Source: an uncultured Synergistaceae bacterium
GTDB taxonomy: Bacteria > Synergistota > Synergistia > Synergistales > Aminobacteriaceae
NCBI GenBank assembly: GCA_937870605.1
Contig: CALMZW010000323.1
Span: 1-9,445, forward strand
DNA: 9,445 nt
Reading direction: 5' to 3'
In this document: in pieces, positions 1 to 7,079 of the stretch
Numbering within the stretch: the stretch's first letter is position 1
Layout of the letters: each line of letters starts with the position of its first letter
Notes under the pieces: model-generated
Database searches by the model: none
What the model saw: only the letters and a program-made list of their open reading frames with translations
What the model was told of the DNA's origin: nothing
Translations under genes and position numbers: made by a program

Positions 1-1
1 C

Positions 2-718
2 GCTTCGGCCGTCCCGTTCATGTTCGACAGCTACAAGGCGGCGCACATCTTCTTCGACGAGGGAACCTACTGGGCGAAGGCGAAGGAAGAGTTCCAGAAG
101 AGAAGCAGCGTCGTCCTGCTCGAAGCGATCGAAGAGGGCGGGTTCCTCGCGTTCACGAACAACGTGCGGGAAATCAAGAAAGCCGATGACTTCAAAGGCC
201 TGAAGTTCCGCGGAATGGACGAAGGCCAGGTCACGCTCTACAAGTCCTTCGGCGCCAGCGGAACCCCCATTCCGTGGACCGAGCTGTACATGGCGCTCAA
301 GACCGGCGTCGTGAACGGCCAGATGAACCCCGCGATGTACATCAAGATGGGAAGCCTTTTTGAAGTGCAGAACTACCTGACCCTTGCGAACATCCAGTAC
401 TCCGACCAGTTCCTCGTCGCGAACGGCGACATGTGGAACGGATTCTCTCCCGAGATGAAGAAGGTCATCGCCGATGCCGCGAAAAAGGCGAACGCACTGA
501 ACCGCGAAGCCATGGAAAAGCAGGATTCCGAGGATGTCAAGTTCCTTGTGGACAAGGGAATGAAGGCCTACGCCCCGAACCCCGAGGAAATGGAATCCTT
601 CCGCAAGGTCGGACAGCCGGCGTATGTCGAATGGCTCAAGAGCAAGATGTCCAAGGAGTGGCTCGATCTCGCCCTCGAGAGCGCGAAGGCGTCGAACGAA
701 AAGGCGAAGGGAAAATAG
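2..718 (+). CDS. TRAP transporter substrate-binding protein, DctP family (5' end outside window)
   Basis: Periplasmic solute-binding subunit of a tripartite ATP-independent periplasmic (TRAP) transporter, which captures a substrate, usually a carboxylate, and delivers it to the QM membrane pair. The frame is open from base 2, so the gene starts upstream. About 238 residues are visible against a usual 320-340, so roughly the first 90-100, including the signal peptide, are missing. The first in-frame ATG at base 20 is internal. Family marks: the G-L-K-F-R segment, whose Arg (codon 209-211) is where the family's substrate-carboxylate-binding arginine is expected; the later segment E-L-Y-M-A-L-K-T-G-V-V-N-G-Q-M-N-P, matching the DctP hinge consensus; and a Lys/Glu-rich helical C-terminus. 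It ends 4 nt before the dctQ-type gene. The sequence alone does not reveal the substrate; the dipeptidase at the end of the operon is the only clue. Confidence 0.93.
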   Translation, partial: ASAVPFMFDSYKAAHIFFDEGTYWAKAKEEFQKRSSVVLLEAIEEGGFLAFTNNVREIKKADDFKGLKFRGMDEGQVTLYKSFGASGTPIPWTELYMALKTGVVNGQMNPAMYIKMGSLFEVQNYLTLANIQYSDQFLVANGDMWNGFSPEMKKVIADAAKKANALNREAMEKQDSEDVKFLVDKGMKAYAPNPEEMESFRKVGQPAYVEWLKSKMSKEWLDLALESAKASNEKAKGK

Positions 719-722
719 AACG

Positions 723-1244
723 ATGACGGATAGTTCCCGAAAAACCGGGATATCCGTCTGGATCGCAAGACTGGAACGCCTCAGCGCCTGGAGCGCCGGG
801 GCGTTCCTCGTTCTTATGATCGCGGATATCCTGCTTGGCGTCTATCAGAGATATTTCCTTGGAAGCTCCATGATCTGGTCGGAAGAGGTCGCCCGGTTTT
901 CGCTTTTATGGATGGTCATGCTCGGCGCGACCGGCGCGTTTCTGCGCGGAGATCACATGGCCATAGACTTCGTCGTCAAGAAGTTTCCTGCGCCCCTGCG
1001 GAAACTGGCTTCTTTTGTACGGCTCTTCATTTCGGCGGGGATGCTTGGCCTCATGATCTACCTCGGAACGACGAACGCCATCGGCATGTGGCACATGCAG
1101 ACGATGGCGCTCAACATCCCGAAGACGCTGCCGCTCCTGTCGCTCCCGGTCGGACTTGTCCTGTTGCTCGCGGCTGTCGTGCTGACGCATCTTCCCGCGG
1201 GTTCGTCCGGGGATGTGGACACCGGAAAGGAGGCCTCAGCCTGA
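723..1244 (+). CDS. TRAP transporter small permease, DctQ family
   Basis: Small four-helix membrane subunit of the TRAP transporter, which partners the large DctM subunit and helps dock the binding protein. The 173-residue product is a normal length. Hydrophobic segments lie near residues 24-44, 57-75, 95-117 and 134-155. The family motif W-S-E-E-V-A-R is at 52-58, followed by a Gly-rich helix and R-G-D-H at 75-78. I chose the ATG at 723, not the longer upstream frame from 624, because it lies 4 nt after the dctP-type stop, has a purine-rich AAGGG 11 nt upstream, and gives a normal DctQ N-terminus. The upstream extension is Arg-rich and overlaps the binding-protein gene out of frame. The stop is one nucleotide from the dctM-type start, which implies coupled translation. 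Confidence 0.93.
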   Translation: MTDSSRKTGISVWIARLERLSAWSAGAFLVLMIADILLGVYQRYFLGSSMIWSEEVARFSLLWMVMLGATGAFLRGDHMAIDFVVKKFPAPLRKLASFVRLFISAGMLGLMIYLGTTNAIGMWHMQTMALNIPKTLPLLSLPVGLVLLLAAVVLTHLPAGSSGDVDTGKEASA

Positions 1245-1245
1245 T

Positions 1246-2535
1246 ATGGGCCAGATAATGCTGATTTCTTTCTTCATCCTGATGTTTCTGGGACTGCCTC
1301 TGTATCTCTCGCTCCTGTCCACGGCGCTTATCGGCATAGCGAGTCTGGGCGACTGGTCTCTTATCCGGGTGCTCGCGCAGCAGTTCTACGGCGGAATGGA
1401 CGTCTTCTCCCTCATGGCCATCCCGTTCTTCATCCTGACGGGAATTCTGATGAACCGCGCCGGTCTGACCGATCGTCTCATGGACTTCAGCCGTCTGCTT
1501 GTCGGCTCCGTTCGCGGCGGACTGGGGTATGTGAACGTCGTGGCCGGGATCATCCTGGCGGTCGTGAACGGCTCTGCGGCCGCCGACGCCTCGGCGCTCG
1601 GATCGATTCTGATCCCGGCGATGGTCAAGGATGGCTTTTCCCCTTCGTACGCCGCCGGGCTGACGGCCAGCAGTTCGCTGATCGGGCCGATCATCCCGCC
1701 GAGCATTTTCATGATCATCTATGCCTCTATGACGAACACCTCCATCGGCGGCCTCTTCGCGGCCGGCATTCTTCCGGGATTCGTTCTCGGGGGCGCCTTC
1801 ATGGCCATGAACTACGTCTACTCCAAGAAGCACCACATGCCCGTCCTCGACGCGAAGACCGTTCGCGCGCAGGCGGGAGAGATTGTCAGAAAATCCGCCA
1901 GCGCGCTTCTCGCGCCTGTCATCATCATCGGCGGCATCATAACCGGCGTGGTGACGCCGACGGAATCGGGAGCCCTTGCGTGCGCCTACTGCCTTTTCGC
2001 GGGCCTCTTCTTCACCCGCGAGCTGACGATGAGAGCGCTCGGCGAGTCGCTGTACGAAACGGTCCGGCTCACAAGCTCCATCTTCCTCATCATGGGCGCG
2101 GCGACGGTCATCGGATGGCTTCTCAAGTGGGACCAGGTGCCGCAGAGATTCGCGATCTTTCTCACGCAGAGCGGCGTCGTCAAGAGTCCGCTCGTGCTCA
2201 TGCTCGTTCTCTCGGCGATCATCTTCCCGATCGGAATGTTCATGGAAGAAGTGTCGACGCTGACGCTTCTGACGCCGATCTTTTTTCCGCTCGCCGTCAA
2301 GGCCGGCGTGGATCCGCTGCACTTCGGGATCGTCATGACGCTCAACGTCACGATCGCCCTGATCACGCCGCCGATGGGGGCCTGCAACTACATCGTCGCG
2401 GCGGTCGGCAAGGTCAAACTGTCCGATGTCTTCATCCATATCTGGCCCTTCATTGGGGTGTCGATGCTCGCGCTTCTCGTGATCATCCTTTTCCCGCCCC
2501 TGTCGACGTTCATTCCGAGGCTTCTCGGTCTCTAG
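1246..2535 (+). CDS. TRAP transporter large permease, DctM family
   Basis: Large membrane subunit that forms the transport channel of the TRAP system and belongs to the ion transporter superfamily; transport is normally sodium-coupled. The product has 429 residues, the standard DctM length, and is hydrophobic throughout, consistent with about 12 helices. Characteristic segments: M-A-I-P-F-F-I-L-T-G-I-L-M-N at 57-70; N-G-S-A-A-A-D-A-S-A at 108-117; the helix-breaking G-P-I-I-P-P-S at 147-153; T-G-V-V-T-P-T-E-S-G at 233-242; and the second discontinuous element I-T-P-P-M-G at 373-378. The start is the ATG at 1246, one base after the dctQ-type stop. AAGGAGG at 1227-1233 is its ribosome-binding site, with a rather long 12-nt spacing. 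The upstream in-frame ATG at 1213 adds a charged tail that does not fit the family. A long antisense frame covers this gene and is a compositional shadow. Confidence 0.95.
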   Translation: MGQIMLISFFILMFLGLPLYLSLLSTALIGIASLGDWSLIRVLAQQFYGGMDVFSLMAIPFFILTGILMNRAGLTDRLMDFSRLLVGSVRGGLGYVNVVAGIILAVVNGSAAADASALGSILIPAMVKDGFSPSYAAGLTASSSLIGPIIPPSIFMIIYASMTNTSIGGLFAAGILPGFVLGGAFMAMNYVYSKKHHMPVLDAKTVRAQAGEIVRKSASALLAPVIIIGGIITGVVTPTESGALACAYCLFAGLFFTRELTMRALGESLYETVRLTSSIFLIMGAATVIGWLLKWDQVPQRFAIFLTQSGVVKSPLVLMLVLSAIIFPIGMFMEEVSTLTLLTPIFFPLAVKAGVDPLHFGIVMTLNVTIALITPPMGACNYIVAAVGKVKLSDVFIHIWPFIGVSMLALLVIILFPPLSTFIPRLLGL

Positions 2536-2539
2536 GAGG
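2534..2539 (+). promoter_or_regulatory. Ribosome-binding site overlapping the dctM stop (TAGGAGG)
   Basis: AGGAGG shares bases with the TAG stop of the large permease gene and lies 8 nt before the GTG at 2548. This near-consensus site fixes the dipeptidase start at a GTG codon and implies that ribosomes finishing the permease reload directly onto the dipeptidase message. Confidence 0.8.
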
Positions 2540-2547
2540 AAAAGAAG

Positions 2548-3288
2548 GTGTACGACGAACCCGTAAAACGATATGACTTCTCGTGGGGACGGTCGCGTTC
2601 GGTTCCGATCGTCGAAAACGGCGAACCGGTCGTTCCCGCGTGCCTTTGCCCGGAACGAGTCGTAGTGTTGCAGCAGTATTACCTCGAAGGCATCGAGGGG
2701 GCCCTTCCTGAGGCATATCTCCGCGAGGGAGTCTTCCGGAGATTTGTCGCCGCGGCCCGGCGTCTGCCGACGGGATATCGAATGGTTCTTCTCGACGGAT
2801 GGCGCCCCGTCAGCCTTCAGCGGGGACTTTTCAATGCGTACGTTGAACGGCTTCGCGCCGAACACCAGAACGCTTCGGAGGAAGACCTCCGGGGGATGGC
2901 GTCAAAATTCGTCGCGCTTCCCTCGAAGGACCCCGCCCGCCCCTCGCCGCACCTCACGGGCGGAGCGGTGGACTGCACGATTGTGGATCCTGACGGCGTG
3001 ATGCTCGACATGGGCGCCGAGTTCGACGAAACCTCCGGGCGTTCGGAATCGCGCTGGCTGGAAAACCGGCTCGAAGCCGGCGAAACCCTCTCGGCGCGTG
3101 AACTGACCGTCCTGCGAAACCGAAGGATGCTGCACGCAGTCATGCGGGAGGAAGGCTTTACGAACTACCCGGACGAGTGGTGGCATTTCGACTTCGGCAA
3201 CCAGAACTGGGCGCTGCTCTCGGGCGCGGCGAACGCCTTCTACGGCCCGGCCGCCCCGCGATTCGCGTGGAGGAATCCGGACGAATAA
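2548..3288 (+). CDS. D-alanyl-D-alanine dipeptidase, VanX/DdpX family (peptidase M15)
   Basis: Zinc-dependent cytoplasmic dipeptidase that splits D-Ala-D-Ala into two D-alanines. In this family (VanX, E. coli DdpX) the role is either vancomycin resistance or recycling of cell-wall D-dipeptide. The 246-residue product carries all the expected active-site motifs: D-G-W-R-P at 83-87 with the transition-state Arg86; S-P-H-L-T-G-G-A-V-D at 133-142 with zinc ligands His135 and Asp142; and E-W-W-H-F at 210-214 with catalytic Glu210 and zinc ligand His213. The F-D-E-T-S segment at 159-163 matches the VanX F-D-E-M-S element. There is no signal peptide, so it acts in the cytosol. Translation starts at GTG behind a strong AGGAGG. 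It is last in the TRAP operon, with no vanH, vanA, vanR or vanS relatives in view, so nutrient use or D-Ala recycling is more likely than glycopeptide resistance. Substrate preference within M15D is inferred from the motifs. Confidence 0.92.
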   Translation: MYDEPVKRYDFSWGRSRSVPIVENGEPVVPACLCPERVVVLQQYYLEGIEGALPEAYLREGVFRRFVAAARRLPTGYRMVLLDGWRPVSLQRGLFNAYVERLRAEHQNASEEDLRGMASKFVALPSKDPARPSPHLTGGAVDCTIVDPDGVMLDMGAEFDETSGRSESRWLENRLEAGETLSARELTVLRNRRMLHAVMREEGFTNYPDEWWHFDFGNQNWALLSGAANAFYGPAAPRFAWRNPDE

Positions 3289-3323
3289 CGAAGGCTGTGC
3301 GTACGGACGTCAGAAGTATGCAC

Positions 3324-3358
3324 AAGGGGGCTCCCTGACGGACTTCGGGAGCCCCCTT
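3324..3358. terminator. Bidirectional terminator-like hairpin between convergent operons
   Basis: A perfect 12-bp inverted repeat: AAGGGGGCTCCC at 3324-3335 pairs with GGGAGCCCCCTT at 3347-3358 around an 11-nt loop. It lies in the 109-bp gap between the dipeptidase stop (+) and the last permease stop (-), where both operons need to end. Neither side has a real T-run beyond the two Ts in the stem, so it is weaker than a textbook intrinsic terminator. It may act as a block to opposing transcription or as a 3'-end stabiliser. Nothing else recognisable lies in this gap. Confidence 0.7.
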
Positions 3359-3397
3359 CGCTGTCGTCGTATCCCGATATCCGGCGGGAATGCGGTT

Positions 3398-4327
3398 CTA
3401 GTCCCGTTCCTCGCGGAAGAACGGAATCCCGAGCGAAGCGGGAGCGCCGAAGATCAGCCCCCGGCCCTTCTTCACGGAAATGATGAAGAGGACGAGGATC
3501 GTCGTGATATAGGGAAGCATCATCAGCAGCGGGGCCGGTATGCTCGTCCCGGTCGCCTGGAGGCGCAGTTGGAAGGCCTCGACGCCTCCGAAGAGGTACG
3601 CGCCGAGCATCGCGCGCCCCGGGTTCCAGATCGCGAAGATGACGAGCGCGACGGCGATCCATCCGCGCCCGGCGGTCATGGCCTCGGCCCACATCTTGTT
3701 GTACGCGATGGACATGTAGGCGCCGCCGAGGGCGACGATTCCTCCGCCGATGAGCGTCGCCGCGTAGCGGATCCGCGATACGCTCAGCCCCATTGCGTCG
3801 GCGGCTCTCGGGTTGTCGCCCGCGGCGCGGAGATTCAGCCCCGTCCGCGTCGAGACGAGAAACCAGCAGAGAAAGCCCACGAGAACCCAGGAAGCGTATA
3901 TGAGCGGATCATGGTTGAACAGAATCGGACCGAAATACGGGATATCGCTCAGAACGGGTATCGGGAGCTTTGCGAGTCCCGGGATCGTCACGCCGATGTA
4001 GCTTCTTCCGAGGAGGGAGCTTGCGCCCGTGCCGAACATCGTCAGCGCGAGGCCGCTGACGACCTGGTTCCCCTTGAGCGTGATGCAGATGAACGCGTGG
4101 ATGGCGGACATCAGCACGCCCGCCGCGAAGGCTCCGGCGAGACCGATCAGAGGACTGCCGGTCGACAGCGAAACGGAAAACCCCGTAAAGGCGCCGACGA
4201 GCATGATGCCCTCCAGCCCGAGGTTCGAGATCCCGGATTTTTCCGTCAGGATCTCGCCGAGCGTCGCGTAGAGAATCGGCGTTCCGCTCCGGACGGCGGC
4301 GGCGAGGATCGGGATGATGATTTCCAT
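3398..4327 (-). CDS. ABC transporter permease, BMP/nucleoside-type, second permease (NupQ-like)
   Basis: Inner-membrane permease of the branched-type ABC importer family (BPD_transp_2) that works with BMP/PnrA binding proteins; B. subtilis NupQ is the model. The product has 309 residues, nearly all in hydrophobic helices. Typical segments are G-E-I-L-T-E-K-S-G-I-S-N-L-G-L-E-G at 24-40 and the cytoplasmic coupling loop A-A-G-D-N-P-R-A-A-D-A-M-G at 168-180, which contacts the ATPase. I chose the ATG at 4327 because it follows the previous permease stop by 4 nt, has AGGGAGG about 12 nt upstream inside that gene's end, and gives the family-typical N-terminus M-E-I-I-I-P-I-L. The longer frame to 4393 overlaps the neighbour and reads as charged filler. 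It is the last gene of the four-gene importer operon. Confidence 0.93.
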   Translation of the reverse strand: MEIIIPILAAAVRSGTPILYATLGEILTEKSGISNLGLEGIMLVGAFTGFSVSLSTGSPLIGLAGAFAAGVLMSAIHAFICITLKGNQVVSGLALTMFGTGASSLLGRSYIGVTIPGLAKLPIPVLSDIPYFGPILFNHDPLIYASWVLVGFLCWFLVSTRTGLNLRAAGDNPRAADAMGLSVSRIRYAATLIGGGIVALGGAYMSIAYNKMWAEAMTAGRGWIAVALVIFAIWNPGRAMLGAYLFGGVEAFQLRLQATGTSIPAPLLMMLPYITTILVLFIISVKKGRGLIFGAPASLGIPFFREERD

Positions 4328-4331
4328 GGGG

Positions 4332-5429
4332 TTACGCGTCCTCCCTTCGGAAGCGAATCCGGTACGTCCGGAAAATCTCTCCGCCGAGCACAAAGAAAAG
4401 GATGAGTCCCTGGAGGATCAGCGTGCTGGACAGGGGGAGGCGCATGACGATCTGCAACGTTTCGCCTCCGACGAGAAGCGCTCCGATGAGCACCGAGACG
4501 AACAGGATCGCGATGGGGTTGAGCCGCGACAGCCACGCGACGATGATGGCGGTGAAGCCGTATCCCGCCGAAAAGCCGTGCTGCAGCCTTCCCTGGAGGC
4601 CGGAGACCTCGCACATTCCGGCGATTCCGGCGATCGCGCCCGAAATGAACATGACGAGGATCACGTTCCGGACGTAATTGATTCCTGCGAATCCCGCGGC
4701 TTTCGGGTTCTCCCCGAGGACGCGTATCTCGTATCCCCATCGGGTGTAGCGGATCAGCACGAGAAAGAGGATCGCCAGGAAGACGGCCGCGAACAGTCCC
4801 ATGTGAATGCGCGTTCCGAAGAGAAGCGGCAGGCGCGCGGCGTCGGGGAAGGGCGCCGTCATCGGAAAGCCGAGGCTCGCCGGATCCCGCCAGGGGCCGT
4901 ACACGAAATAATCCATCAGGTGGATGGCGATGTAGTTCAGCATCAATGTCGAGATGATCTCGTTGACGTTCCACCGCGCGCGGAGGTATCCGGCCATGGC
5001 CGCCCAGACGCCTCCGGCGATTCCGGCGGCCGCCGCCATCGTCAGGAGCATCGCGGGGGCGTTGTCGACCGGGAAGTAGCGGACGACGGCCGCGCTCGCG
5101 ATCGCGCCCATGAAGATCTGCCCCTCGGCCCCGATGTTGTACACGAGCATCGTGAAGCAGAGCATGACGGCGATCGCCGCCATCGAGAGCGGGATCGCCT
5201 TGACGAGCGTCTCGCTGATGCCGTACCCGTCTCCGAACGCGGCCCGGAACATCGCGGAATACGCCTCGAACGGAGAGACGCCCATCAACGCGAGGAATAC
5301 GGCCCCTGTCACAAGGGCGGCGACAAGCGAAAATGCGGGAATGGCGAACTGGAGCCGGCGGGGCGCGTCGAGTCGCTTTTCGATGGTCCATGAGAGGAAT
5401 CCTGAAGACGGGCGGGATCCTATCCGCAT
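4332..5429 (-). CDS. ABC transporter permease, BMP/nucleoside-type, first permease (NupP-like)
   Basis: First of the two inner-membrane permeases of the importer, homologous in type to B. subtilis NupP/YufP. The product has 365 residues: a short cytoplasmic N-terminus, a first helix around 28-50, and multiple helices after that. Family marks are Y-N-I-G-A-E-G-Q at 97-104, N-E-I-I-S-T-L-M-L-N-Y at 156-166 and the coupling loop G-E-N-P-K-A-A-G-F-A-G-I at 239-250. The ATG at 5429 lies inside the end of the ATPase gene (10-nt overlap) and is preceded by GGAGG at 5439-5443 with 9-nt spacing, which fixes the start. The overlap implies translational coupling with the ATPase. It should form a heterodimer with the downstream permease, as in the Nup system. 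Confidence 0.93.
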   Translation of the reverse strand: MRIGSRPSSGFLSWTIEKRLDAPRRLQFAIPAFSLVAALVTGAVFLALMGVSPFEAYSAMFRAAFGDGYGISETLVKAIPLSMAAIAVMLCFTMLVYNIGAEGQIFMGAIASAAVVRYFPVDNAPAMLLTMAAAAGIAGGVWAAMAGYLRARWNVNEIISTLMLNYIAIHLMDYFVYGPWRDPASLGFPMTAPFPDAARLPLLFGTRIHMGLFAAVFLAILFLVLIRYTRWGYEIRVLGENPKAAGFAGINYVRNVILVMFISGAIAGIAGMCEVSGLQGRLQHGFSAGYGFTAIIVAWLSRLNPIAILFVSVLIGALLVGGETLQIVMRLPLSSTLILQGLILFFVLGGEIFRTYRIRFRREDA

Positions 5430-6988
5430 TGCTCAAGACCTCCAGTGTTATTCGCGATGGATTCCACGGGCGTTCCGGCCATCATCAGCCCGATCGTTTC
5501 AAGGGTAACGGCGGAGGGGTCCCCGATGATTCCCATGAGTTCTCCCTTGCAGATGACCGCAAGGCGGTCGCTCAGCGCAAGCAGTTCGTCGAGATCCTCC
5601 GAGACGAGCAGGACGGCGGCTCCGTTCTTTCGCTCTTCGAGAAGCTGTTCCCGGACGAAGCGCGTCGCGGAGACGTCCAGTCCCCAGGTGGGGTGCATGG
5701 CGATGACGACCCTGGGAGAGTCGCTGAGTTCGCGTCCGAGCATGAGCTTCTGCAGATTTCCGCCCGAGAGGTTCCGGACCGGAGTGTACAGCGACGGCGT
5801 GCTGACGCTGTACCGCGAGACGAGCGACCGGGCGAACTCGAAGACGTGTTTCCAGTCGATCAGGTATCCCCTGGCGACCGGATGGGACCAGTATTTTTTG
5901 AGAATGGAATTTTCCTCGACATTCATGTTCGGGACGAGACCGGTCCCTTTGCGGTCGGCGGGGATGTAGCGGATGCCGCGGTCGATGAAGGTTCGCGGGG
6001 CCAGTCCCGAGATGGCGGCGCCGTCGAGAACGACGTTTCCGGATTCGAGCTTCCGCAAGCCGGAAAGGGCCTCGCAGAGTTCCTGTTGTCCGTTGCCCGC
6101 GACGCCCGCAAGGCCGAGAATCTCGTGCTCCCGGATGTCCAGCGTCAGGCGGTTGACCGCAGGGAACCCCCTGTCTCCGAGAACGGTGATCCGCTCGGCT
6201 TCGAGAACCCGATTTCCGGGTTCGATCGCGGGTTTCGAGATGGAAAACGGAACCCGCTCGCCCATCATCATTTCCGCGAGCTGTTCCCTCGACGTCGACT
6301 TCGTGTCGACGCGGCCCGCAACGTGTCCCTTCCGGAGGATCGTGACGCGATCGGTGATCCGCATGACCTCGTCCAGCTTGTGCGAGATGAAGACCACGCC
6401 GTGCCCTTCGGACGTCATCTGCGAAATGGTTTTGAAAAGCCGTTCCGCCTCCTGCGGCGTGAGCACGGCGGTCGGTTCGTCCAGAATGAGAATATTCGCC
6501 TTGCGGAACAGCATCTGGAGGATCGCGACGCGCTGCTGTTCGCCGATTGAGAGCTGCCAGACGTTGGCCATCGGATCCACGCGGAGCCCGTACTGTTCGG
6601 AAAGGTCCGTGATCCGGCGCACGATCTCGTTTCGGGGGAGGATCGCCGGGATGTCGTCCAGCCCGAGAATCATGTTCTCCCAGACCTTCTGGCTCGGGAT
6701 AAGCATGAAATGCTGGTGGACCATCCCGATCCCCGCTGCGATCGCATCGCGGGGGGACGAGAAGTTCTTCGCGACGCCCCGTATCGTGATCGTTCCTTCG
6801 TCGGGGTGGTAGAGGCCGTACAGGATATTCATGAGCGTCGATTTTCCCGCCCCGTTCTCGCCGAGCAGGGCATGCACCTCGCCGGGGCGGACGTCGAAAT
6901 CCACGTCTTCGTTCGCGACAACCCCGGTGAATCGCTTGGTGACGCCTTTCATGGCAACGAGTAACGCGTTCTCTGCGTCGTCGGTCAT
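5420..6988 (-). CDS. ABC transporter ATP-binding protein, double nucleotide-binding domain (NupO-like)
   Basis: Cytoplasmic ATPase that powers the importer. It carries two fused ABC domains in 522 residues, the normal size for NupO/RbsA-type proteins. Domain 1 is complete: Walker A G-E-N-G-A-G-K-S-T at 43-51, signature L-S-I-G-E-Q-Q at 146-152, Walker B I-L-I-L-D-E-P at 166-172 and His203 of the H-loop. Domain 2 is degenerate: the P-loop position reads G-V-A-G-N-G-Q-Q (295-302) without the lysine, and the signature L-S-G-G-N-L-Q is kept at 407-413. Its Walker B ends M-H-P-T-W-G-L-D with no catalytic Glu, and the H-loop reads S-E-D at 464-466. One functional ATP site is therefore likely. The frame extends to 7066, but that part crosses a terminator. 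ATGs at 6994 and 6988 are possible. GAAGGG at 6997-7002 is 8 nt or less from 6988 and too close to 6994, so I prefer 6988. Confidence 0.94.
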   Translation of the reverse strand: MTDDAENALLVAMKGVTKRFTGVVANEDVDFDVRPGEVHALLGENGAGKSTLMNILYGLYHPDEGTITIRGVAKNFSSPRDAIAAGIGMVHQHFMLIPSQKVWENMILGLDDIPAILPRNEIVRRITDLSEQYGLRVDPMANVWQLSIGEQQRVAILQMLFRKANILILDEPTAVLTPQEAERLFKTISQMTSEGHGVVFISHKLDEVMRITDRVTILRKGHVAGRVDTKSTSREQLAEMMMGERVPFSISKPAIEPGNRVLEAERITVLGDRGFPAVNRLTLDIREHEILGLAGVAGNGQQELCEALSGLRKLESGNVVLDGAAISGLAPRTFIDRGIRYIPADRKGTGLVPNMNVEENSILKKYWSHPVARGYLIDWKHVFEFARSLVSRYSVSTPSLYTPVRNLSGGNLQKLMLGRELSDSPRVVIAMHPTWGLDVSATRFVREQLLEERKNGAAVLLVSEDLDELLALSDRLAVICKGELMGIIGDPSAVTLETIGLMMAGTPVESIANNTGGLEQCG

Positions 6989-6996
6989 CGGCATGT

Positions 6997-7002
6997 CCCT
7001 TC
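6997..7002 (-). promoter_or_regulatory. Ribosome-binding site deciding the ATPase start
   Basis: GAAGGG on the minus strand lies just 2 nt before the ATG at 6994 but has good spacing (about 6-8 nt) to the ATG at 6988. This is the basis for choosing the inner start. It also lies directly downstream of the terminator T-run, leaving no room for a separate promoter. Confidence 0.55.
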
Positions 7003-7007
7003 TGTAC

Positions 7008-7045
7008 AAAAAAGTTGGACGGGCGAGGGATATCCCCGCCCGTCC
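7008..7045 (-). terminator. Intrinsic terminator / attenuator between binding-protein and ATPase genes
   Basis: On the minus strand a GC-rich stem is followed by AAC and six Ts. The outer 9 bp pair GGACGGGCG with CGCCCGTCC (7037-7045 with 7017-7025). One A bulge (7026) and three further G-C pairs then close an ATAT tetraloop, and the T-run is at 7008-7013. It lies 35 nt past the binding-protein stop and 19 nt before the ATPase start. As transcription must read through it to express the rest of the importer, it is probably a partial terminator that sets binding protein above membrane components; it could also protect the 3' end of the upstream message. Confidence 0.85.
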
Positions 7046-7079
7046 GAGAAAACCCGTTCCTATCATACAGATTTGCGGT

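Noticed and set aside
1111..2865. Long 584-codon antisense frame opposite the dctQ/dctM/dipeptidase genes
   Set aside because: It is extremely rich in Arg, Asp, Glu and His with no hydrophobic core or domain, typical of a shadow frame opposite GC-rich coding sequence; the opposite strand encodes clear TRAP permeases.
2548..3288. Vancomycin-resistance cluster
   Set aside because: The dipeptidase has VanX motifs, but no VanH dehydrogenase, VanA-type ligase or two-component genes are present; the TRAP context favours nutrient use or recycling.
4314..5393. Plus-strand 359-codon frame opposite the first permease
   Set aside because: Charged low-complexity composition without recognisable motifs; the minus strand encodes a well-conserved permease.
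5333..6550. Plus-strand 405-codon frame opposite the ATPase
   Set aside because: Shadow of the ATPase gene; no ribosome site and no known fold.
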